DNA of 20,754 nucleotides from an uncultured Alistipes sp. (GTDB taxonomy: Bacteria; Bacteroidota; Bacteroidia; Bacteroidales; Rikenellaceae): contig CAJGDC010000034.1 of NCBI GenBank assembly GCA_904502005.1, positions 1-20,754 of the forward strand, written 5' to 3'. Below the pieces are notes generated by a model. The model ran no database searches. It worked only from the letters and a program-made list of their open reading frames with translations, and had not been told where the DNA came from. Both the position numbers and the translations under genes were made by a program. This document shows positions 14,997 through 20,754 of this stretch, in pieces; position 1 is the stretch's first letter; each line of letters opens with the position of its first letter.

Positions 14997-16298
14997 CTAC
15001 TCAACCTCTATAATTTGCCCAATAACATCGCAATTTGATTCTATACTTAGTAGTTTTACATCTACTATCTGATTGATATACTTGCGATTATAAGGAACTT
15101 TTATTTTGATATAATTCCCGGTAAATCCAGTCATAAATCCTCCACGCTCTGTACTCTCAAACAGTACAGAGGCAACACTACCTAACGCTTTAGAACAGAA
15201 CTGATAGTGTAATCTGTTGCTTAACTCTTCAAGCTCCTTGACACGGGCTGTTGATACGGATGACTGTACCTTATTTGGCAACTCTACCGCAGGGGTATTT
15301 GCTCGCTCAGAGAATGGAAAGATGTGCAGAAATGCAGGCTCGATGCTCTCCAAAAAGTCGCGTGACGATGCAAAATCTGCATCTGTCTCGCCAGGAAATC
15401 CGGTGATAACGTCAATACCGATAAATGCATCCGGCATAGCCCTCTTTACAGCAGCTATTCGGTCAGCAAACTTCTCTACTGTATACCTGCGACGCATCAG
15501 TGCAAGTATCTTGTTGGAACCACACTGAATAGGTATGTGGAAGTGGTGCTGAAATTTGGATGAACGGGCGCAAATATCTATAATCTCGTCAGTTAGCAAG
15601 TTTGGCTCTATTGAAGATATACGATACCTCTCAACACCCTCAACCTTGTCTAAGGCACGCAACAAATCAGCAAAACTCTCGCCCGTTGTGCGTCCAAAGT
15701 CGCCAGTATTGACACCCGTGATTACAATCTCCTTTTGACCACCTGCAACAATAGCCTCTGCTTGGGATACAACCTCGGCAATAGGAATGTTGCGGCTACT
15801 TCCACGTGCGTTGTGAATTGTACAGTAAGAGCAGCAATAGTCACAACCATCTTGCACCTTTAGAAAGGCTCTTGTTCTGTCTCCACTTGAGAAGGCTGAA
15901 AAGAAGGTTGTTATCTGGTCTGTCTCGCAACTATATACCTGAGTTTTTCCCTTTTTTGTTAGCTCAAGCACTCGTTGATATGTTTCGCCTTTATTGTTGT
16001 TACTCAATACAATATCAACGCCCTCTATTTCGGCAATCTCATATGGTTTGAGCTGTGCATAACATCCCGTAACGGCGATAATTGCATCGGGATTTCGGCG
16101 GTGTAGTTTTCGGATAATATTACGACATTTCTTGTCTGCATGTTCTGTTACCGAACAGCTATTTATGATGCAAATATCGGCAGCATCAGTAGGGGATACA
16201 CGCTCAAAACCACCCTGCTCAAATTGACGAGCTATGGTTGAACTCTCAGAGAAGTTGAGTTTACATCCTAGTGTATGGAAATTAACTTTTTTGCCCAT
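14997..16298 (-). CDS. mtaB: tRNA (t6A37) methylthiotransferase MtaB
   Basis: A radical-SAM enzyme of the methylthiotransferase family that converts t6A37 to ms2t6A37 in tRNAs reading ANN codons. It has 433 residues. The N-terminal MTTase domain has the cluster-binding cysteines in TLGCKLN, NSCSVTEHADKKCRN and TGCYAQ. The radical-SAM motif is CDYCCSYC (C-x3-C-x2-C), followed by TIHNARG, GVNTGDFG and HIPIQCGS. A C-terminal TRAM region starts about 375. TLGCKLN and SCSVT favour MtaB over the paralogues MiaB and RimO. It is the first gene of the long operon, starting near a divergent promoter region shared with the permease gene. Confidence 0.93.
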   Translation of the reverse strand: MGKKVNFHTLGCKLNFSESSTIARQFEQGGFERVSPTDAADICIINSCSVTEHADKKCRNIIRKLHRRNPDAIIAVTGCYAQLKPYEIAEIEGVDIVLSNNNKGETYQRVLELTKKGKTQVYSCETDQITTFFSAFSSGDRTRAFLKVQDGCDYCCSYCTIHNARGSSRNIPIAEVVSQAEAIVAGGQKEIVITGVNTGDFGRTTGESFADLLRALDKVEGVERYRISSIEPNLLTDEIIDICARSSKFQHHFHIPIQCGSNKILALMRRRYTVEKFADRIAAVKRAMPDAFIGIDVITGFPGETDADFASSRDFLESIEPAFLHIFPFSERANTPAVELPNKVQSSVSTARVKELEELSNRLHYQFCSKALGSVASVLFESTERGGFMTGFTGNYIKIKVPYNRKYINQIVDVKLLSIESNCDVIGQIIEVE

Positions 16299-16316
16299 TT
16301 TATAACAATTATTGTG

Positions 16317-16324
16317 CGAAGATA
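16317..16324 (-). promoter_or_regulatory. Possible -7 element of the mtaB operon
   Basis: TATCTTCG on the minus strand (complement of 16317-16324) differs by one base from TAnnTTTG. It would place the start near 16310, about 12 nt before the mtaB ATG. No convincing -33 element was seen. It is the only candidate for the whole eight-gene operon upstream of mtaB. Confidence 0.45.
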
Positions 16325-16367
16325 CAAAAAAGGTGGGTTAAGTGGTGTAAAACCAACAAAAAAAGTG

Positions 16368-16375
16368 TACTTTTG
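16368..16375 (+). promoter_or_regulatory. Predicted -7 element of the permease gene
   Basis: TACTTTTG matches TAnnTTTG exactly. With the usual offset, transcription would begin about 16381, only some six bases before the ATG at 16387, so the mRNA would be nearly leaderless. No obvious TTTG at -33. Confidence 0.5.
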
Positions 16376-16386
16376 TCTTCTGAATT

Positions 16387-17187
16387 ATGGATTTTTTGTT
16401 TGGTTTATTTGAGTATCGTTACCTATTAAATGCGGTTGTTGCATGTATATTGTCTGGTGTAACATGCGGAATAGTAGGTACTTATATAGTCGCTCGTAGG
16501 ATGGTGTTCCTCTGCGGTGGAATTACTCACGCCTCGTTTGGAGGGTTGGGTATAGCTTTCTTTTTGGGAATCAATCCGTTGTGGGGAGCAACGGTATTTG
16601 CTGTGTTATCTGCGCTGGGTATCGAATTTGCATCAACTAAGACTAAAGTTCGAGAGGACTCGGCAATAGGTCTTATGTGGGGTGTGGGAATGGCTATTGG
16701 AGCGCTATTCATGAGTCTAAAACCCGGATATACATCTGGAGATTTGTCAAGTTTCCTCTTCGGAAATATCATCTCTGTGACTACTGGTGATGTTGTGGCA
16801 TTGGCAATCTTGACGCTATTACTGTTGCTTGGGGCGATATTGTGGTTAAAGCCGATAATGTATTTGGCTTTTGATCGTGATTTTGCACGCTCGGCGGGTG
16901 TGAAAACAGAGTTGATAGGCTATATTATCTCTGTTGTCATAGCAATAACTATTGTCCTATCTATCAGAGTGATGGGTATTGTTTTGCTCGTTTCGTTAAT
17001 GACAATGCCGGTGGTAATTGCCAATAGTTTTACAAAGCACTACTCTAAAATTGCAATTTACTCCTCTATTATAGCTGCGTTATCTTCGTTGGCAGGTGTT
17101 GTAGTGAGCTACTATTTAGAAGTCCCTTCAGGACCAGCAATAATATTTGTGCTCGCACTTATATTGATTCTCTCTAAGTTGCGATAA
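16387..17187 (+). CDS. Metal ABC transporter permease (ZnuB/MntB family)
   Basis: A 266-residue inner-membrane permease of the ABC-3 family that moves zinc, manganese or iron with a cytoplasmic ATPase and a binding protein. Seven to nine hydrophobic segments are visible. Family signatures are GTYIVARRMVFLCGGITHASFGGLG near the N terminus and RVMGIVLLVSLMTMPVVIAN followed by SSLAGVVVSYYLEVPSGPAIIF at the C terminus. It stands alone: no ATPase or substrate-binding gene is in the window. The metal cannot be told from the permease alone. It is the only plus-strand gene and diverges from mtaB. Confidence 0.93.
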   Translation: MDFLFGLFEYRYLLNAVVACILSGVTCGIVGTYIVARRMVFLCGGITHASFGGLGIAFFLGINPLWGATVFAVLSALGIEFASTKTKVREDSAIGLMWGVGMAIGALFMSLKPGYTSGDLSSFLFGNIISVTTGDVVALAILTLLLLLGAILWLKPIMYLAFDRDFARSAGVKTELIGYIISVVIAITIVLSIRVMGIVLLVSLMTMPVVIANSFTKHYSKIAIYSSIIAALSSLAGVVVSYYLEVPSGPAIIFVLALILILSKLR

Positions 17188-17201
17188 TAGGAGATACAAA
17201 A

Positions 17202-17240
17202 AAATAATCCGCTGCAGACTCAAGCTGCAGCGGATTATTT
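17202..17240. terminator. Bidirectional terminator between convergent genes
   Basis: A perfect 16-bp stem (arms 17202-17217 and 17225-17240, sequence AAATAATCCGCTGCAG and its complement) has a 7-nt loop. T-rich flanks on the right strand and A-rich flanks on the left make it usable in both directions. It lies 14 bp after the permease stop and 15 bp after the stop of the large lipoprotein gene on the other strand. Confidence 0.92.
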
Positions 17241-17255
17241 GTTAATGTGTTATTT

Positions 17256-19907
17256 TTACTCAAGTACCTGCAGTGAGTCTGCAATATACTCGAACTTACC
17301 TGTACCTACTACCTCAAATGCGCAAGTGTAGGTTACATTTGGACCGTAAGTATAGAAGTTGATAACAACCTTCTTATACTCCTCTACAGTCATTGTAGGA
17401 TATACATAACCCAGAACAGCTGCAAATACCTCAGTAGTGTGCTCCTTGAGCTTCTCAGTAATCTGATCATCTGTAAGGTCGCCCATACCAGCAGCGGTAA
17501 AGCCGCCCTTTACAGCAGATACACGCCAGTCTACATTACCATAGTATGCAGAAGCACCAGTATAGAACTCGTTGTTACCGTAGTTAGATACCCAGTAGTC
17601 ACCTGTAGGCTTTGCACCGCTGATTGTAACAATCTCTGTAGAGACAATAGTGCCAGCATTGTCACGTGCAGGCGCACCAAGAGCAACATCCTTATTGTCA
17701 TATACCCAGTTTACGCAGTACTGATAGAATGCCTTAGCACCAGCATCACCATTAGGGAAGTTGAGCTCCAGTGTACGGTCAATATTCCACTTGCCCTCTG
17801 CCTTACGGAACTGGTCTGTCTTATCCTCAAAGTAAACAACCTTGCTCCACTCAGTTGAGAATGTGTAGTGATCAACCTTCCAAGTAGTAACGCTATTTGC
17901 ATAGCAACGATATGCTACATAAGCATTGTCGTCAACCTGTGCATATGGGAACTTCTCTGCAAGGAACTGTGGCAGATAGTTGTCCTGCTGAGGATTAGTA
18001 AAGCTACCATACTTCTGACCCATTGCAGTGAAGTCAGATGGCTGAACTGCAACGATGTCAGTAGCCTCGAAAGATGTGCCGTTGTACTTAAAGTATGCGT
18101 ACATCTTCTCAGATACAACCTTAGGAGCTGCAAAAGTAGAAGCTGTAGCAGCAGCTGGAACAACATCTGTTACAATCATATTGATAAACTTAGGAGCGCC
18201 GCCGCTCTTAGAGATAGAGCAGAAGTAGCCATACAGAGTGCAAACAAGACCATCTGTAAGCTGAGCCTTAAGCTCATCTGTAGCACCATAAACGCTACCT
18301 GTTGCAGCAGTTGCACCATCAATATTGAAGTTGTAGTAGTTACCGCTAACAGCTACAGTACCTGTCATCTTTGCATAAACTGCATACTCATCTGCAGTAC
18401 GAGTTGTAAGAAGCTCGTCAGCTACGGCGCCTGTGATATCCATAGGAGCAGGGTAAGTAACGGCAGTAGTACCGGTCTTCTCAACGGTAATACCAGCAGT
18501 ACCAATCTGGAAGCCCTTGTTGTAAGAACTGATAGTGCCTGATACAGTAACCTCGTCACCAATAGCAAGGCCGGTAGTCTTGTAGAGTAATACAGAGCCG
18601 CCATTATCAGTGAGAATTGGACCCTGAGAAGAGGTTGCAGAGATATAGCCCTTAACCTCCACAACATCGTTAAGAACTGCAGCACCAAGAACAGATGTGT
18701 AGTTGTTTGCAACAGCTGGAGCCTCGTTGATGTGGGTAGTGATGAAGTTTACGAACTTAGGAGCACCACCACTCTTAGAGATAGATACGAAGTAACCGTA
18801 GATAGTGGTCTTCTCGCCGTGTACCAATACAGCCTTCTGCTCGTCTGTCAGACCATAGAAGCTACCAACTGCGGTTGTAGCACCGTCAACATTGAAATTA
18901 TAGTAGTTACCGCTAACCTCAACAGTACCAACAATCTTAACGAACTGAGCATACTCGTCAGTTGTACGGGTAGTAAGAAGCTCGTCCATCATAGCACCAG
19001 TAAGCTCAACAGCTGTAGGGTAAGTAACGGTAGTTGTACCAGTCTTCTCGATAGTAAGACCTGCAGTGCCAATCTGGAAACCGCAGTTATAAGAGCTGAT
19101 AGTACCAGAAACAGTAACCTCGTCACCAATCTCGTAACCAGAGGTCTTATAGAGCAGTACAGAACCGCTATTGTCGGTAAGAATTGGACCCTGAGTAGAT
19201 ACAGCAGAGATATAACCTTTAACCTCTACAACATCGTTAAGTGCAGCAGTAGCCAATACAGAGGTGTAGCCTGTTGCAGGCTCCTCACCTTCGCCCTCAC
19301 CTGGCTGCTCCTCCTCTGTTGTAGGCTCAGAAGCAGAGTAGTTGTAGGTTACGGCAACATAGTCACCAGCAGCCATACCCTCGGCAGGAACCAGTACATT
19401 CTTGAGCTTACCTACAGTTGCAGGGGTAAGTGCAGGTACGAACTCAGTCTCGCTCTCCCAGATAGTCTGGTAATCAGCCTCTGTAAGAGTATACTCTGTA
19501 GCTGCGTTCATAGCAACAACCTCTGCTGGAACATCTATAGCGGTTGTATATGTAACAAGCGCAACAGAACCATCATCATAGGTAGGGTATAGCTGATTAA
19601 GGTATGCAGGGATAAACATTGCAGCGTGGTCTGCAGTAGCAAAATACTTGTTCTTGCTCACTGCATTGAGTGCAGCAACAGTCTCCTCACCGTCCTCCTG
19701 AGCAATCGCCTTGTTGTCGCTATTCTTTGCAATTGCAGCGTAGTGATCAGCATCAAGTGTGAGTTCAATATTGTGCACATCGGTAATCTCGCCGTTGTTC
19801 TCATATCCATCGAGATAGTTCTCGTTATAGAAGCCGGTCTCACAACCCCAGCACATAAGAGCTACGGCAGCAACTGATAAAAATCTTTTGATAATATTCA
19901 TTTTCAT
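17256..19907 (-). CDS. Large surface lipoprotein with two tandem 189-aa repeats, TonB-receptor partner
   Basis: An 883-residue lipoprotein with signal peptide and lipobox ending at Cys22 (LMCWGC). An N-terminal domain (about 45-195) is followed by an acidic linker (EEEQPGEGEGEEP). Two tandem copies of a beta-rich unit start at about 214 and 403, sharing LNDVVEVKGYIS, GPILTDN and SGGAPKF. Each contains two OB-like halves (GDEVTVSGTIS; TVEVSGNYYNFN) similar to DUF5689-type domains. A C-terminal domain (about 600-883) follows. The N- and C-terminal domains share a faint KYF-FIPAYL-YP-DDGS-V-Y pattern. The gene begins 12 bp after the TonB-dependent receptor stop, so it is probably its surface partner; the ligand is unknown. 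ATG 19907 is used; ATG 19901 is also possible. Confidence 0.75.
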   Translation of the reverse strand: MKMNIIKRFLSVAAVALMCWGCETGFYNENYLDGYENNGEITDVHNIELTLDADHYAAIAKNSDNKAIAQEDGEETVAALNAVSKNKYFATADHAAMFIPAYLNQLYPTYDDGSVALVTYTTAIDVPAEVVAMNAATEYTLTEADYQTIWESETEFVPALTPATVGKLKNVLVPAEGMAAGDYVAVTYNYSASEPTTEEEQPGEGEGEEPATGYTSVLATAALNDVVEVKGYISAVSTQGPILTDNSGSVLLYKTSGYEIGDEVTVSGTISSYNCGFQIGTAGLTIEKTGTTTVTYPTAVELTGAMMDELLTTRTTDEYAQFVKIVGTVEVSGNYYNFNVDGATTAVGSFYGLTDEQKAVLVHGEKTTIYGYFVSISKSGGAPKFVNFITTHINEAPAVANNYTSVLGAAVLNDVVEVKGYISATSSQGPILTDNGGSVLLYKTTGLAIGDEVTVSGTISSYNKGFQIGTAGITVEKTGTTAVTYPAPMDITGAVADELLTTRTADEYAVYAKMTGTVAVSGNYYNFNIDGATAATGSVYGATDELKAQLTDGLVCTLYGYFCSISKSGGAPKFINMIVTDVVPAAATASTFAAPKVVSEKMYAYFKYNGTSFEATDIVAVQPSDFTAMGQKYGSFTNPQQDNYLPQFLAEKFPYAQVDDNAYVAYRCYANSVTTWKVDHYTFSTEWSKVVYFEDKTDQFRKAEGKWNIDRTLELNFPNGDAGAKAFYQYCVNWVYDNKDVALGAPARDNAGTIVSTEIVTISGAKPTGDYWVSNYGNNEFYTGASAYYGNVDWRVSAVKGGFTAAGMGDLTDDQITEKLKEHTTEVFAAVLGYVYPTMTVEEYKKVVINFYTYGPNVTYTCAFEVVGTGKFEYIADSLQVLE
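18165..18701 (-). repeat. Tandem repeat copy 2 within the lipoprotein gene
   Basis: Encodes residues about 403-581. It matches copy 1 closely in protein sequence, with long blocks unchanged (VEVKGYIS, GPILTDN, DEVTVSGTISSYN, VSGNYYNFN, SISKSGGAPKF). The DNA differs mostly at third codon positions. Confidence 0.85.
18729..19268 (-). repeat. Tandem repeat copy 1 within the lipoprotein gene
   Basis: Encodes residues about 214-393. It is offset from copy 2 by 567 bp (189 codons). Copy 1 has YNCGFQ where copy 2 has YNKGFQ, so the lone Cys is not conserved. Confidence 0.85.
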
Positions 19908-19919
19908 AGCTGTAGTTCT

Positions 19920-20754
19920 TTAGAAGTTAATTTTAAGACGGAGTGTGTATGTACGACCAAATGAGTACATTACAGCGTAGCAGTCCTGCCAACCCTTTGC
20001 GTCGGTTGCGCACTGTGCATCCATAATATAGTTGTAGTCATAAACGTTGTTTACATTACCGTAGAGGGTAGCGCGAACCTTACCCATCTTGAATGAGTAG
20101 CTGGCAGAGAGGTCAAGCTGATGACCAACAGGGATCTGCCAAGGATCGTTTACGGTAACAGCTGTATTTGTCACGAGGTTTGAACCGAGGTAGAAGTCAG
20201 CGAAGTTACGACCATAGAGGTTCCAATCTGCACCTACGCGAAGGCCCTTCATAGGGAAGAAATCTACACCTACAGCAGCAGTAGTCTGAGCAGAACCTGC
20301 TACGTGAACACCCTTCTGCTTGAGCTCAATCCATGCGTGATCCTCAGCGGTGATACCAGAAGCTACAGTACCGTCAAGTTTAGCTGTCATAGGCTGACCC
20401 TGTGAGTCGTAGATATAACCGCGAGAGTCGCTAGACCATACCCAGTCACCCCAAGAGAGCATACCGGTAATATTAACCCAACGAGCTGGCTTGTAGCGGA
20501 AGTCAATCTCCAAACCTGCGTGACGAGCATCTACACCTGTAAGGTTTACACGTGCATAGTCACCATTTGACATAAGCTTAGAGCGAACATCAGACTTGTC
20601 CATCCACATTGTGTAGTATGCATTTACATTCACAACAATCTTTGGTGTACGAAGACCATAACCCAACTCAACAGAAGCTACCTTCTCGTTTACAGCATCA
20701 GGGTTTGTCATATGGCTAGTAGTAGACTGCAAGAATGCACCACCAGAGAAGAAT
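19920..20754 (-). CDS. TonB-dependent receptor, C-terminal part
   Basis: The open frame continues to the right edge, so the 5' part of the gene (signal peptide, plug and most of the barrel) is outside. The visible 278 residues are outer-membrane beta-barrel strands. Typical receptor features are a first visible segment FFSGGAFLQSTTSHMTNPDAVNEKVASVELGYG, the strand ending ITGMLSWGDWVWS, WNLYGRNFADFY, VRATLYGNVNNVYDYNYI, and the final SFGRTYTLRLKINF ending in Phe. Receptors of this type import siderophores, cobalamin, sugars or peptides with TonB energy. Substrate cannot be inferred from the barrel. An apparent start at 20732 is an internal TTG and should be ignored. The lipoprotein gene follows 12 bp downstream. 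Confidence 0.92.
   Translation of the reverse strand, partial: FFSGGAFLQSTTSHMTNPDAVNEKVASVELGYGLRTPKIVVNVNAYYTMWMDKSDVRSKLMSNGDYARVNLTGVDARHAGLEIDFRYKPARWVNITGMLSWGDWVWSSDSRGYIYDSQGQPMTAKLDGTVASGITAEDHAWIELKQKGVHVAGSAQTTAAVGVDFFPMKGLRVGADWNLYGRNFADFYLGSNLVTNTAVTVNDPWQIPVGHQLDLSASYSFKMGKVRATLYGNVNNVYDYNYIMDAQCATDAKGWQDCYAVMYSFGRTYTLRLKINF

Noticed and set aside
17868..18542. Plus-strand 224-codon open frame opposite the lipoprotein gene
   Set aside because: It is antisense to the repeat-rich lipoprotein; the Ser/Cys/Leu-rich translation is typical of a mirror frame of Thr/Val/Gly-rich coding DNA.
18165..19268. CRISPR or short tandem DNA repeat array
   Set aside because: The repeat unit is 567 bp, in frame and coding; no short evenly spaced repeats with unique spacers were found anywhere in the window.
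18732..19592. Plus-strand 286-codon open frame opposite the lipoprotein gene
   Set aside because: Same mirror-frame composition; it repeats with the 567-bp period of the coding strand and has no start context or promoter.
20730..20732. Start codon of the TonB-dependent receptor fragment
   Set aside because: It is a TTG inside a frame that continues to the window edge with barrel-like sequence; the true start is outside.

Overview
The window looks like a piece of a Bacteroidales chromosome (gut Bacteroidetes; the genus cannot be fixed from the sequence alone). The evidence is a TonB-dependent receptor paired with a surface lipoprotein, FISUMP-type and SPOR proteins, a Rho factor with the long N-terminal insert typical of the phylum, and repeated promoter elements of the Bacteroidetes form (TTTG near -33, TAnnTTTG near -7). 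Shine-Dalgarno sites are not conspicuous. All genes but one are on the minus strand, so transcription runs mostly from high to low coordinates.

Layout from left to right. 1-163 is the start of an S1/P1-type nuclease, 12 bp downstream of rho (176-1747). Next is a small outer-membrane beta-barrel protein (1885-2514) with its own promoter and terminator. 2524-3083 holds a tRNA-Leu(UAA) with promoter and terminator, plus a partial copy of the tRNA 3' end and terminator; the two copies flank 230 bp packed with inverted repeats. miaA (3084-3995) ends 38 bp upstream of that tRNA, which is a predicted MiaA substrate. It overlaps an upstream pRiA4b ORF-3-like gene, which follows a large FISUMP-type lipoprotein gene (4514-6037).

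6237-16298 is a tightly packed, apparently co-directional operon of eight genes. In transcription order these are mtaB, a HAMP receptor without an output domain, trkH, a SPOR-domain coiled-coil protein, a short nfeD, a GH31 glycosidase, floA and a QueG-like double-cluster iron-sulphur protein. It ends in a strong terminator. Junctions range from a 1-nt overlap to about 50 bp. The one plus-strand gene, a metal ABC transporter permease (16387-17187), diverges from mtaB and appears almost leaderless. A 16-bp-stem bidirectional terminator separates it from the last block, a TonB-dependent receptor (C-terminal part only, 19920-20754) followed 12 bp later by an 883-aa lipoprotein with two near-identical 189-aa repeats.

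Functionally the window combines tRNA anticodon-loop modification (MiaA, MtaB, perhaps the QueG-like protein, with a substrate tRNA), membrane organisation and ion uptake (FloA, NfeD, TrkH, HAMP receptor), and envelope or nutrient acquisition (GH31, receptor and lipoprotein, beta-barrel, FISUMP lipoprotein). No CRISPR array, insertion sequence or prophage was seen.
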